From NCBI GenBank assembly GCA_963736975.1, contig CAVTQY010000001.1, positions 3,782,001 through 3,846,000 on the forward strand: a stretch of 64,000 nucleotides of DNA. The letters are read 5' to 3'. Under the pieces are notes generated by a model. That model did not search any database. It saw only the letters and a program-made list of their open reading frames with translations, and was not told where the DNA came from. This DNA is from CAVTQY01 sp963736975. Lineage in GTDB: Bacteria > Pseudomonadota > Alphaproteobacteria > Acetobacterales > Acetobacteraceae. Shown piece by piece: positions 26,479 through 35,946 of the stretch (positions within the stretch are counted from its first letter, which is position 1; each line of letters begins with the position of its first letter). The position numbers and the translations under genes were made by a program.

Positions 26479-27207
26479 CTAATCCTTCGCCCGAGCCTTC
26501 GCCACCGCCTGTTTCAGCTCCGCCAGATCCACCGCCCCCGGCAACAGATCCCCCCCAATAACCAACGCCGGAGTCCCCTCGATCCCGATCTCCCGCGCCA
26601 GCTTCAGGTTGTCATTCAACCTCTGCTGCACCGCCGGATCATTCATGTCCTGCTGCAACCGAGCCCAATCCAGCCCCGCCTGCCCAGCCGCAGCCCTGAC
26701 CGACGCCTCCGTCACATCCGGCGACCCCCGCATCAGCAACGACCGCAGCTTGTCGTACCCGCCCTGTTTCTCCGCCGCCAACAACGCCCTGGAGCCCAGA
26801 ATGCTCCCCGGCCCCAGGATCGGCAGGTCCTTATAAACCACCCGCACGCCCGGATCGGCCCGCAGCAGCGCAGCCATGTCCGGCTCCAGCGTCCGGCAAT
26901 ACGGGCACCGCACGTCGAAGAACTCGACAATCGTCACCTTCCCCTGCGGATTCCCGGCGACCGGATCGTCCGGCCTGATCAGCGCATCCTCATGCGCCAA
27001 CACCGCCTTGCGATGCTGCGCCGCCTCATCCGCCTGCAACGCCGCCACCGCGTCTCGCAAAATCGAAGGATCGCTCTTCAGCGCATCCCGCAGAATCCGC
27101 ACGATCTCTGCCCGCTGCGCCGGCGTGAACTGATCCGCGGCTGCCGGACGCCCGACCCCCAGCAACCCCAGCGCCACCAGCCCCGCAAGAAGCCATCGCA
27201 ACAACAT
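26479..27207 (-). CDS. DsbA-family periplasmic thiol oxidoreductase
   Basis: A 242-residue protein with a signal peptide (MLLRWLLAGLVALGLLGVG..., cleavage near AAA-D), a helical N-terminal extension as in BdbD/Com1-like proteins, the thioredoxin-fold active site FFDVRCPYCRT and the cis-Pro loop GIEGTPALVIGG. It would form or shuffle disulfides in the periplasm. The ATG at 27207 has a purine-rich GGGGACGGG stretch upstream; a long upstream frame extension is antisense to the next gene and rejected. Confidence 0.9.
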   Translation of the reverse strand: MLLRWLLAGLVALGLLGVGRPAAADQFTPAQRAEIVRILRDALKSDPSILRDAVAALQADEAAQHRKAVLAHEDALIRPDDPVAGNPQGKVTIVEFFDVRCPYCRTLEPDMAALLRADPGVRVVYKDLPILGPGSILGSRALLAAEKQGGYDKLRSLLMRGSPDVTEASVRAAAGQAGLDWARLQQDMNDPAVQQRLNDNLKLAREIGIEGTPALVIGGDLLPGAVDLAELKQAVAKARAKD

Positions 27208-27345
27208 CCGCCCGTCCCCGCCCTTCTGATCAACCCCGGGGATGGAACAATCCCCATTCGACAGCAAGGCCCAATCTCCGACATTGCCGCTGACGGCGAA
27301 CGCGTCTAATGGCAACGCGCCGGAAAACGCAGGGAAAACGCCAGG

Positions 27346-28779
27346 TTGCGCAGCATCGTCGGAACCGCCGCCCGCCGGGCGGCCCGGGCGGCCCGCGCCC
27401 TGGCACTCCCCTTGGCCCTCACCGCCTGCGGCATGTTCTCCGGCCCCCCCACACCCCCCGTCGGCCAGCCGGGCCACATCACCGGCTTTCTCGGCGGCGT
27501 TGTCGCCGATGAGCCCCGCGCCGCGCTGATCGGCCGCCAGGTCCTGTCGGAAGGCGGCGACGCCGCCGACGCCGCCGTCGCCGTCGGCTTCGCCCTCTCG
27601 GTCACGCTTCCCTCGCGCGCCGGCCTCGGCGGCAGCGGCGCCTGCCTCGCCTTCGCCCCAGGCCGCAACTCGATCAACAAAGGCGTCCCCGAGGCGATCC
27701 TGTTCACCCCCGAGGCCCCCGCCCAACCAATCGCCACCGGCGACCGCCCTGCCGCCCTGCCCATGCTGCCGCGCGGCCTCTATCTGCTGCACGCCCGCTA
27801 CGGCACGGGCGATTTCGCCCGCCTCATCGCACCCGCCGAGGCCCTCGCTCGCCTCGGCACCGACGCCTCGCGTGCCTTCGTCCAGGACCTCGACATCGTG
27901 TCCGGCCCTCTCTTCGCCGATCCGCAGGCACGCACTGTCTTCAGTGCCAACGGCGTCCCGCTGAATGTCGGACAAAGCTTCCGGCAACCCGCCCTGGCAG
28001 CGACCCTGACCGAGTTGCGAACGCAAGGCGTCGGCGATTTCTACCAGGGAACCCTGGCCCAACAGCTCGTCCAGGCCTCGCCCCTTGCCGGCGGCCCGCT
28101 CAGCCTGGAATCGCTGCGCCGCGCCCTGCCCCGCACCGCCGTGGCGATCACCCTCCCCTATCGCAACGACCGCGTCGCTTTCCTGCCCCCGCCGGCTGAT
28201 GGCGGACTCGCCGCCGCAGCCGCCTTCGCCGTCCTGCAGCAAAACCCCGCCGCCTTCAGCGACGCCGCTGCCCGCGCCCTCGCCGTCGCCGTCCGATGGC
28301 GCGTCGCCGGCGGCGATCCGCAGGCCCTGATCTCTCAGCAACTCCCGGCCGGAAGCTTGCCCCCTTTGCCCGCATCCACAACATTCCTGACGCTTGACTC
28401 CAAGGGCAACGCCGTGGCCTGCGCGGTGACCATGGACAACCTGTTCGGCACCGGCCGGATCGTGCCCGGCATGGGCTTCCTGCTCGCCGCCTCCCCCGCT
28501 GTCGCACCACCGCCTTTGCTCGCCGCCGCGATGACCTGGAACCCGCCCACCCGCGCGTTCCGGGCCGAAGCCGGTGGCTCCGGCCAGGAAGGCGCCGCCC
28601 TCGCCGCCGCCGTCGCCATGATGAACACGCTCCGCAGCCGCCAGCCGATGCCGGTCCCCGTGCCGGAACCGGGCCGGGCCAATGTCATCGGCTGCTGGCA
28701 ATACCTCCCCGGCGAGAACGGATCCTGCGGCTGGGCCACAGACCCGCGCGGCTACGGCCTGGCGACAGGCGGCGGGTGA
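27346..28779 (+). CDS. Gamma-glutamyltransferase-like lipoprotein
   Basis: A 477-residue protein with a lipobox (LALTACG near residue 28) and gamma-glutamyltranspeptidase features: EGGDAADAAVAVGFAL near the N-terminus and the putative autoprocessing site STTFLTLDSKGNAVACAVTM, where TT-F--LD--GNAV matches the family (catalytic Thr). It is shorter than E. coli Ggt. It would cleave gamma-glutamyl bonds such as in glutathione outside the inner membrane. The start is a TTG at 27346 with an AGGG upstream. The stop overlaps the next start by four bases (GTGA), tying it to a glutathione-type importer. Confidence 0.8.
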   Translation: MRSIVGTAARRAARAARALALPLALTACGMFSGPPTPPVGQPGHITGFLGGVVADEPRAALIGRQVLSEGGDAADAAVAVGFALSVTLPSRAGLGGSGACLAFAPGRNSINKGVPEAILFTPEAPAQPIATGDRPAALPMLPRGLYLLHARYGTGDFARLIAPAEALARLGTDASRAFVQDLDIVSGPLFADPQARTVFSANGVPLNVGQSFRQPALAATLTELRTQGVGDFYQGTLAQQLVQASPLAGGPLSLESLRRALPRTAVAITLPYRNDRVAFLPPPADGGLAAAAAFAVLQQNPAAFSDAAARALAVAVRWRVAGGDPQALISQQLPAGSLPPLPASTTFLTLDSKGNAVACAVTMDNLFGTGRIVPGMGFLLAASPAVAPPPLLAAAMTWNPPTRAFRAEAGGSGQEGAALAAAVAMMNTLRSRQPMPVPVPEPGRANVIGCWQYLPGENGSCGWATDPRGYGLATGGG

Positions 28780-30617
28780 GCCAAACCGCCGGCCCGCTGC
28801 TCGAGGTCACGGGCCTGACCATCTCCTTCGCGCAGGAACACAGCCGGATCGCCGTCGTGCGCGGCCTCGATCTCCGCGTCGCCGAGCGCGAAACAGTCGC
28901 CATCGTGGGCGAATCCGGCTCCGGCAAATCCGTCAGCGCCCTCGCCATCACCCGCCTGCTCGATTACGCCGGTGGCCGCATCAACTCCGGCGCCGTCCGC
29001 TTCCGCACCCGGGACGGCGCCGTGGAAGACCTCGCCCAGGCCAGCCAGGAGCGCATGCGCAACCTGCGCGGGCCCGAGATCGCCATGGTCTTCCAGGAGC
29101 CGATGACCAGCCTCAACCCGGTGCTGCGCATCGGCGACCAGATCGCCGAGGCCGTCATGCTGCACCAGGGCCTCGGCCGCACCGCCGCCCGCACGGAAGC
29201 CCGCCGCATGCTGGACCGCGTGCGCATCCCCGAAGCCGCCACCCAACTCGATCGCTATCCGTTCCAGCTCTCCGGCGGCATGCGCCAGCGCGTCATGATC
29301 GCCCTCGCGCTCTCCTGCCGGCCCCGCCTGCTGATCGCCGACGAGCCGACCACCGCGCTCGATGTCACCGTGCAGGCACAGGTGCTGCGGCTCATGCGCG
29401 CCCTGCAGGCCGAGCTCGGCATGGGCCTGCTGTTCATCACCCACGACATGGGCGTCGTCGCCGAAATCGCCGACCGCGTCGTCGTTATGCGCGCCGGAGA
29501 GAAGATCGAGGAAGGCGACGCCGTGCCGCTCTTCGCCGCCCCGCGCCAACCTTACACGCAGGCCCTGCTCGCCGCCGTGCCGGTGCTCGGCAGCCTCGCC
29601 GACGATCCCCTGCCCCGCCCCTTCCCCGAACCCGGCACCCCTGACACCGCTCCCCCGCCGCAAGACACGGTGCGCCCGGACGCCGCCCCGGTCCTCACCG
29701 TCCAGGAACTGGTCACCCGGTTCGACGTCCGTCGCGGGCTCCTCGCCCGCCGGCTCGGGCGCATCCACGCGGTCGAGCATGTCAGCTTCATCATCCGTCC
29801 CGGCGAAACCCTCGGCCTCGTCGGCGAGTCAGGCTGCGGCAAATCCACCACCGGCCGCAGCATTATCCGCCTGGAACAGCCCGAGTCGGGCCGCATCGCC
29901 CTCGACGGCCAGGACGTGACCGAGCTCGACCCCGCCCACGAGGCCCTGCTCCGCCGAGGCATCCAATACGTCTTCCAGGATCCGTTCGCCTCGCTCGATC
30001 CGCGCCTCACCGTCGGCTTCTCGATCGCCGAGCCGATCCGCACGCACCACCTCGCCGCCGGCCCCGCTGTCGAACGGCGTGTCGCCGAATTGCTGCGCCA
30101 GGTCGGCCTGCCCGAGGACTTCTCCCGCCGCTACCCGCACGAACTCTCCGGGGGCCAACGCCAGCGCATCTGCATCGCCCGCGCCCTGGCCAGCGAGCCG
30201 CAACTGATCATCGCCGACGAAGCCGTCGCCGCGCTCGACGTCTCCATCCGCGCCCAGGTGGTCAATCTGCTGATGGCGCTGCAGGCGCGCCTGGGCCTGG
30301 CCTATCTTTTCATCTCACACGACATGGCCGTGGTCGAGCGCGTGGCCCACCGCGTCGCCGTAATGTATCTCGGCCAGATCGTGGAGATCGGGCCGCGCCA
30401 AGCGGTCCTGAACGACCCGCAGCACGCCTACACGCGCCGCCTTTTGGCCGCCGTCCCGGTGCCCGACCCGCGCCGCCGCGGTCACGACCGCGCGCTCGAC
30501 GACAGTGAAGTGCCGTCGCCCTTGCGCCGCTTCGACGATCCGCCCAGGGTTGCGCCCCTCGTGCAGGTCGGCCCCGACCATTACGTCGCGCGCCATCCTG
30601 TCGGCGGTCTTTTCTGA
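28776..30617 (+). CDS. Double ABC ATPase of a peptide/glutathione importer (GsiA-like)
   Basis: A 613-residue protein with two complete ATPase domains. Domain 1: GESGSGKS, FQEPMTSLNP, LSGGMRQRVM, LLIADEPTTALD. Domain 2: GESGCGKST, FQDPFASLDPR, LSGGQRQRI, LIIADEAVAALDVS. Each ends with an oligopeptide-ABC C-terminal tail (QPYTQALLAAVPV; HAYTRRLLAAVPV). The second Walker B reads DEA where DEP is usual. GTG start 28776 overlaps the gamma-glutamyltransferase stop, and the binding protein follows after 20 bases. The two permeases expected beside it are missing. Confidence 0.92.
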   Translation: MSQTAGPLLEVTGLTISFAQEHSRIAVVRGLDLRVAERETVAIVGESGSGKSVSALAITRLLDYAGGRINSGAVRFRTRDGAVEDLAQASQERMRNLRGPEIAMVFQEPMTSLNPVLRIGDQIAEAVMLHQGLGRTAARTEARRMLDRVRIPEAATQLDRYPFQLSGGMRQRVMIALALSCRPRLLIADEPTTALDVTVQAQVLRLMRALQAELGMGLLFITHDMGVVAEIADRVVVMRAGEKIEEGDAVPLFAAPRQPYTQALLAAVPVLGSLADDPLPRPFPEPGTPDTAPPPQDTVRPDAAPVLTVQELVTRFDVRRGLLARRLGRIHAVEHVSFIIRPGETLGLVGESGCGKSTTGRSIIRLEQPESGRIALDGQDVTELDPAHEALLRRGIQYVFQDPFASLDPRLTVGFSIAEPIRTHHLAAGPAVERRVAELLRQVGLPEDFSRRYPHELSGGQRQRICIARALASEPQLIIADEAVAALDVSIRAQVVNLLMALQARLGLAYLFISHDMAVVERVAHRVAVMYLGQIVEIGPRQAVLNDPQHAYTRRLLAAVPVPDPRRRGHDRALDDSEVPSPLRRFDDPPRVAPLVQVGPDHYVARHPVGGLF

Positions 30618-30637
30618 TCCAGGGAAGGAGACCAATC

Positions 30638-32194
30638 ATGCCCCATCGCATGGATATCTCACGCCGGGCCTTGCTGGCGGGCACCGCCGCGTCATCCGGC
30701 CTGGCATTCGCGAATTTGGCGAGAGCGCAGACGAAATCGGGCAGCCTCACCGTCGGCGTGAACGCCAACCTGCTAACGCTCGACCCGGCGGATGCCAACG
30801 ACACGCTCTCGCAATCCGCCGCCCGTCTGATGCTGGAAGGGCTGCTGTCCTTCGACAAGGACATGAAGGTCGTCCCGCTGCTGGCCGAGAAATACGAGGC
30901 CAACGACGCCGCCACCGAGTTCACCTTCCACCTGCGCCAGGGCATCAAGTTCCAGGACGGCACCCCATTCGATGCCAACGCGGTTAAGGTCAATTTCGAG
31001 CGCATCGCCAATCCCGCCAACCACCTGAAGCGGCAGGGGCTGATCGCGATGCTCGATCGCGTCGAGGCAGTGGACCAGCACACCGCGAAATGCGTGCTGA
31101 AATCGCCGTTCGGCGCCTTCCTGCCGACCGTGGCGCATCCCGCGTTGCAACTGCAAAGCCCCGCGGCAATCCAGAAATACGGCAAGGATCTCGGCCGCAA
31201 TCCGGTCGGCACCGGCCCCTTCGTCTTCACAAGCTGGACGCCGGACACGCTGAAGGTGCGCAAGAACCCGAATTATTGGCAGACCGGGCTGCCGCACCTG
31301 AACGACATCACTATCCGCAGCAACCCCGAAGACGGCGCCCGCATCGCCATGCTCCAGGCCGGCGAGGCGCAGTTCATCTACCCCGTCCCGCCCCAGCTCG
31401 CGAAAGTCGTGCAGGCGAACCCCAAGCTCGACTTGGTCAACGACCCCTCGATCGTCGCCCGCTACATGGCGATGAACGTGATGAAGAAGCCCTTCGACGA
31501 CCCCCGCGTGCGCCGCGCCCTGAACCACGCCGTGGACAAGCAGGCCTTCATCCGGGTGGTCTATAACGGCTTCGCCGACCCGCTGCTGTCTGCCGAGCCG
31601 CCGCTCGTGACCTTCTATTCGAAGCAGACGGCCTACCCGTACGACCCGGCCAAGGCGAAACAGCTTCTGGCGGACGCCGGCCATCCGAACGGCTTCGAAA
31701 CCACGATGTGGGGCGCCAACAACACCCTCTCCGTCACCGGAATGCAGTTCCTGCAGCAGCAGTTCGCCGCGATCGGCGTGAAGGTGCATGTCGAGGCGCT
31801 GGAAGGCGGCGTGATGGCCTCGCGGATCTGGACGGTGCAGCACTACGAGGACTCCAAGCTCGAGCTCTACTACGGCGCCTGGTCCTCCTCGACCGGCGAC
31901 GCCGACTGGGCGCTGCGGCCGTTATTCGCCACCAGCGCCTTCCCGCCCTCGCTCTACAATGTCGGCTACTACTCCAACTCCGCGGTGGACGCTGACCTGC
32001 AAGCCGCCCTTGAGACGGCGGATGCCGAAAAGCGGGCCGGCCTCTACGCCGACGCGCAGAAGCGCATCTGGGACGACGCCGCCTGGGTGTTCATCGGCGT
32101 GGAGAAAGTCATCGGCGGACGCGACAAGAATCTGAACGACGCCTACCGCCTCCCCGACGGCGGCATGATGATCGACGCAGCGACATACACCTGA
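30638..32194 (+). CDS. Peptide/glutathione-type ABC binding protein (family 5, GsiB-like)
   Basis: A 518-residue periplasmic protein with a Tat-like signal (ISRRALLAGTAASSG, cleavage near ARA-Q). Family 5 landmarks: EFTFHLRQGIKFQDGTPF, NPVGTGPFVFTSW, KVRKNPNYW and DPRVRRALNHAVDKQAF. A GGAAGGAGA site fixes the ATG at 30638. It delivers peptides or glutathione to the importer. Downstream comes an unrelated glycosyltransferase, so the operon ends without permease genes. Confidence 0.92.
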   Translation: MPHRMDISRRALLAGTAASSGLAFANLARAQTKSGSLTVGVNANLLTLDPADANDTLSQSAARLMLEGLLSFDKDMKVVPLLAEKYEANDAATEFTFHLRQGIKFQDGTPFDANAVKVNFERIANPANHLKRQGLIAMLDRVEAVDQHTAKCVLKSPFGAFLPTVAHPALQLQSPAAIQKYGKDLGRNPVGTGPFVFTSWTPDTLKVRKNPNYWQTGLPHLNDITIRSNPEDGARIAMLQAGEAQFIYPVPPQLAKVVQANPKLDLVNDPSIVARYMAMNVMKKPFDDPRVRRALNHAVDKQAFIRVVYNGFADPLLSAEPPLVTFYSKQTAYPYDPAKAKQLLADAGHPNGFETTMWGANNTLSVTGMQFLQQQFAAIGVKVHVEALEGGVMASRIWTVQHYEDSKLELYYGAWSSSTGDADWALRPLFATSAFPPSLYNVGYYSNSAVDADLQAALETADAEKRAGLYADAQKRIWDDAAWVFIGVEKVIGGRDKNLNDAYRLPDGGMMIDAATYT

Positions 32195-32234
32195 GGCGCT
32201 GACTGCGCTGCGCTTTCTGCCCTGCGACCGGTTG

Positions 32235-33803
32235 ATGTTGGCTCGAAACCAACCGACCCCGCATCGCCCACCCCCACACCTCTCCCGCTTGCGGCCCCCC
32301 CCTTGTGGGGGAGGGTTGGGGAGGAGGGGTACCCCACCCCACCGCCTGGTCCTCCTCCTCATCACCGCAACCACGGCACTGCGCCTCATCTTCGCCCAGG
32401 CTACCGGCCTTGGCGTGGACGAAAGCTACATGGTTGCAACCGGCCGCAACCTGCGGCTCGGCTATTTCGACCACCCGCCAGCCGCATGGTGGCTGCAATG
32501 GGCCTCGGCACATCTCTTCAACACCGAAACGCCGCTCGCTGTCCGTCTCCCCTTCATCGCCTGTTTCGCGCTCTCCGCCTGGCTGATCTACCGGCTCGGA
32601 GCCGCGGTATTCGACCGCCGCGCCGGGCTTTGGGCAGCGGTGCTGCTGAGCCTCTCGCCGGTGTTCAGCGTCACGACTGGGACCTGGGTCCTGCCCGATG
32701 GCCCGCTCGACTGCGCCTTGCTCGGCGCCGCGCTGTGCCTGATGAACGCCCTGCCCGCCCGTGGCGCGCTCGCGCTGCGGTGGTGGACCGGCGCCGGCAT
32801 CTGCGCCGGCCTCGCATTGTTTGCGAAATACAGCGCCGTGCTGACCATCGCCGGCGTATTTCTCTATCTGTTGACAAGTCCGCCGCACCGAAGATGGCTG
32901 ACACGCCCGGAGCCCTATCTCGCCGGCCTTATCGTCGCGTTGATATTTTCCCCCGTCGTCGCCTGGAACGCCGCGCATGGCTGGGCCTCCTTCGCCTTCC
33001 AGGGCGAGCGTGCGGCCGGACTGCGCTTCCATCCGGCCCAACCCTTCATCGTGCTCGCAGGCGAGGCGTTGTTCGTGCTGCCCTGGATCTGGCTGCCGAT
33101 GATGGTCGTCTTTATCATCGCCCTCCGCCGCGGCCCGATCGAGTGGCGCTCCTGGCTGCTCTGCTGCCTGGCCGCGCCGCCCATCATCGCCTTCGCGCTG
33201 ATCGCCCTATGGTCGAGCCAACGCGTCTTGTTCCACTGGGCCGCACCCGGCTACCTGATGCTGTTTCCGTTGCTCGGCGCGGCGGTAGCCGAGCGGATCA
33301 ACCTTCGCTGGGTCCGCGCGACGCTGGCCGGCACTGCGGTTCTGCTACTGGCGGCTGTAACGGTAATCGCCACCGATCTCCGTCTTCTTTGGCTGCATCC
33401 GGCGATCACCGCGTTCGCGCGGCATGATCCGGAAATCGAAGGAATTGACTGGACCTCCTTACGCATCCAGCTCACCCAGCGAGACCTGCTCACCGCCGGC
33501 ACGATCGTGGGCGTGTCGAACTGGCGCGACGCCGGCAAGATCGCCTACGCGCTCGGACCGCGGGTGATCGTGGTCGTGCTCAATCGTGATGCGCGCGAGT
33601 TCGGCTTCGATCACCCCAAATCCGCTTTCGTCGGCGACGACATGCTGGTGCTCGCGCTCGATCATCCGGAACGGACGCGCCGGGAGCTGACCTCACGTTT
33701 TGCCGTGATCGAAACACTGCCCCCGGCTTCGATCGAGGACGACGGGATCAGCCTGCAACGGGTTTCCGTTTTCATCGGCAAGCAGTTGAAGCCGGAGGAC
33801 TGA
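32235..33803 (+). CDS. GT39-type membrane glycosyltransferase (ArnT/PMT-like)
   Basis: A protein of about 520 residues with the N-terminal acidic catalytic pair in GLGVDESYMVATGRNLRLG, the FDHPPAAWWLQW loop, and a dozen hydrophobic spans (for example VLTIAGVFLYLL). These enzymes move a sugar from a polyprenyl-phosphate carrier on the periplasmic face. The first 30 codons coincide with a GC-rich dispersed repeat, so the true start may be the TTG at 32316, which has GGGGGAGGG before it. Between them there is no conserved residue. Confidence 0.85.
   Translation: MLARNQPTPHRPPPHLSRLRPPPCGGGLGRRGTPPHRLVLLLITATTALRLIFAQATGLGVDESYMVATGRNLRLGYFDHPPAAWWLQWASAHLFNTETPLAVRLPFIACFALSAWLIYRLGAAVFDRRAGLWAAVLLSLSPVFSVTTGTWVLPDGPLDCALLGAALCLMNALPARGALALRWWTGAGICAGLALFAKYSAVLTIAGVFLYLLTSPPHRRWLTRPEPYLAGLIVALIFSPVVAWNAAHGWASFAFQGERAAGLRFHPAQPFIVLAGEALFVLPWIWLPMMVVFIIALRRGPIEWRSWLLCCLAAPPIIAFALIALWSSQRVLFHWAAPGYLMLFPLLGAAVAERINLRWVRATLAGTAVLLLAAVTVIATDLRLLWLHPAITAFARHDPEIEGIDWTSLRIQLTQRDLLTAGTIVGVSNWRDAGKIAYALGPRVIVVVLNRDAREFGFDHPKSAFVGDDMLVLALDHPERTRRELTSRFAVIETLPPASIEDDGISLQRVSVFIGKQLKPED
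32271..32331. repeat. REP-like GC repeat under the 5' end of the glycosyltransferase gene
   Basis: Contains CACCTCTCCCGCTTGCGG, then a C-run and CTTGTGGGGGAGGG, the same kind of hairpin as at 14311. It is in frame with the downstream gene, so it could be translated as Pro/Gly/Arg-rich sequence if translation starts at 32235. Confidence 0.6.
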
Positions 33804-34561
33804 ATACCAACACAGGGCGCCGGCTTTTCGCCGGAGCGGACGCGGAGCCGCTTGAACCCGGGATCCAGGAGTTCGCGCAACACTCGCTGCGGTCAATTAA
33901 ATCCAGCCCTCTTGAGCCCTTCGAGCATTTGGTTTTTGCCTCCTCTGTGCCGAATTGATTGGCGAACCTCCGGGCGTCGAGGAGTGGCCACAAGCGCCCG
34001 AGGCAGCCGGCAAGCCAGTGGAGGTCTGGTTCACGGACGAAGCTCGGGTGGGGCAGCAGGGGACGATAACCCGGATGTGGGCGAAACGCGGCTCCCGTCC
34101 GCGTGCTCCGCGGGATCGACGCTACCGGTGGGCTTATCTGTTCGGCGCGATCTGTCCGCAGCGCAGCACCGGCGCGGCGATCGTCATGCCGGAGGTGAAC
34201 ATCGCGGCGATGAACGAACATCTGGCTGCGATCAGCCGACGCGTGTCGGCGGGCGCGATCGCGGTTCTGGTGCTGGATGGCGCCGGTTGGCACAGCTCGC
34301 CGCGGCTCAGGCTGCCGGACAACATCGTGCTTTTACGATTGCCGCCCTACGCGCCCGAACTCAACCCGGTGGAGAATGTCTGGGAATTCCTGCGCGGCAA
34401 CCTGCTCAGCCACCGCGTCTGGGACACCTACGAAGCCATCCTCGAGGCATGTTGTCACGCTTGGAACCAGCTCATCGCCGCGCCGCAGCGCATCGCTTCC
34501 ATCACGCAACGCGCCTGGGCCAAATGGTCCGGACCGGTCATCGGATAGGGCGGTTGGTATT
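33804..34561 (+). mobile_element. IS630-family element, shortened
   Basis: The left end AATACCAAC (33804-33812) and right end GTTGGTATT (34553-34561) are inverted copies. The left end directly follows the glycosyltransferase stop. Between them lies only the DDE half of a transposase. At about 758 bases the element is shorter than the usual 1.0-1.2 kb for IS630, and bases 33813-33954 do not encode the expected HTH half, so an internal deletion is inferred. Confidence 0.65.
33955..34548 (+). pseudogene. IS630-type transposase, catalytic half only
   Basis: A 197-residue open frame with the DDE triad context: first Asp in VWFTDEARVGQ, second in VLVLDGAGWHSS, Glu in PPYAPELNPVENVWEFLR. The N-terminal helix-turn-helix domain is missing, so it should not bind its ends. 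The frame itself is intact to the stop next to the right end. Confidence 0.85.
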
Positions 34562-34653
34562 ACACCGGCGCCGACGGTCTCGACCGGCGAACCTCCTTCT
34601 GCAGCCGACGTTTGTCAGAATAACCTAGGGGAGTTCCCGGCGCGGAGTTGTCG

Positions 34654-35058
34654 CTAGCTGACCTGCCGAAGCCAATCCTGCAGATTGTAGTAATTGGAGA
34701 TGCGGGCGATCCGTCCCTCCCGCAACGCAAAGAATGCGCCGGCCGGCAGCACGTAAGTCTGGCCCTTCGCCGGCGGCAGATCCCCGTCGGTCCCGAGATA
34801 CGTCCCGTGCACCACGAACTCTGCGGCGGCGCGTTCGCCGGCAGGCTCCGTCAGCACGACGATCTCCCGGAGTTCCTCCCGGTAGCAGCGTTCCATATGC
34901 GCCAGAAAGCGACGGAACGGCTCACGCCCTGTCTCGCGCGCCCCCTGGTTGATGTCATGCGCAACGTCGTCGGTGAGCAGCGCCACCATGCCGGCCCAGT
35001 CGCCACGGTTGAACGCCTCATAATATGCCTGCACCACCACGGCCGCCTGCTCGTTCAT
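34654..35058 (-). CDS. SnoaL/NTF2-like fold protein
   Basis: A 134-residue protein starting MNEQAAVVVQAYYEAFNRGD, followed by MVALLTDDVAHDINQG and ending with a strand RIARISNYYNLQDWLRQ. This is the SnoaL-like (ketosteroid-isomerase-like) pattern. It starts inside the stop of the nitrilase gene (ATGA-type overlap), so it is the third gene of a coupled operon. Substrate unknown. Confidence 0.82.
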   Translation of the reverse strand: MNEQAAVVVQAYYEAFNRGDWAGMVALLTDDVAHDINQGARETGREPFRRFLAHMERCYREELREIVVLTEPAGERAAAEFVVHGTYLGTDGDLPPAKGQTYVLPAGAFFALREGRIARISNYYNLQDWLRQVS

Positions 35059-35946
35059 GTCTCCTCCATTGCACGCAGGCGGATAATCGGGCTTTCGGCC
35101 GGCCAGTCCTGCCAGTCCCGGAAGTTGCGCACCGCTCCGTTCTTTCGCACCGTATCAAGTGCGGCGAAGTCGAGATCGGCGAACACCCACATGCCGCGAT
35201 CCGCTTCGCCGCACGCGATCACCCCGTCTTCCGGAAACCCGCGATCCACAGGGCCGAACACCGCCGCATAGCCGCGGTTGGTATCCAGCGTGGCGAGCGA
35301 AGGAGTATCCCCGACCGTCGGTGCCACGGCAACGAAACACTGATTTTCGATCGCCCGGGCCCGCGCCGATACACAAACACGGTTGAAACCGTGCCGCGTA
35401 TCAGGTACAGCTTGGCACCAGGATCAGCCGCGCGCCCGCCAGTGTCTGGGCGCGAACCAGCGGCGGAAACTCGACATCATAGCAGATCGCGATCCCGATC
35501 AGTCCCCATTGCGTCTCGAACACGCCAGGCGGCGCGCCTGATACGACGCCCCATGACTCGGTTTCAAACCGTGTCATGGCCGATTTGTCCTGGAACGCGA
35601 GCCTGCCGTCGGGCGCAATCAGCGGGGCACGATTGCAGACGTGATCGCGGTCCGGCCATGGCATCGAACCAGGTAACAACCAGACGCCATGCCGTTGCGC
35701 GGCTCGCATAAAAATCCCGAGCAGCTCTTCCGCGACGTCACACACTGCGCGCAATTCGGCCGCCGGGTCGCCGACACTGGCGAACCCTGCCGCGACCTCC
35801 ATGCACGCATATTCGGGCAACACCAGCAGCGATGCGCCGCCCGCAACACCTCCGGCGAGCAGCCGGTCGAGCTTGGCCGCGAACAGATCGAGGCTCGTCG
35901 GCGCCGTCACCTCGTACTGCAAAAGGCCGAGCCGAAGCGCGCTCAT
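35055..35946 (-). pseudogene. Carbon-nitrogen hydrolase (nitrilase superfamily), one frameshift
   Basis: Reads MSALRLGLLQYEVTAP with the catalytic triad in place: Glu in LLVLPEYACME, Lys in FQDKSAMTRFE, Cys in IGIAICYDVEFPPL. At about 35402 the sequence ACCTGATACG creates a stop after LILVPSCT; removing one T restores ACC GAT ACG and the family segment TDTRHGFNRV, then RARAIENQCFVAVAPT and a normal C-terminus to 35055. It overlaps the GNAT gene upstream by ATGA and the SnoaL gene downstream. GNAT and this hydrolase are fused in some bacteria, which supports a joint role. Confidence 0.85.

Noticed and set aside
26479..28701. 740-codon minus-strand frame joining the DsbA-like gene to upstream sequence
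   Set aside because: The N-terminal 500 codons are antisense to the gamma-glutamyltransferase; the real start is the signal peptide at 27207.
35380..35420. Programmed +1 frameshift in the nitrilase gene
   Set aside because: ACC TGA has no slippery codon or upstream stimulator that I can see, and similar single-base breaks occur in many nearby genes; a plain indel is simpler.
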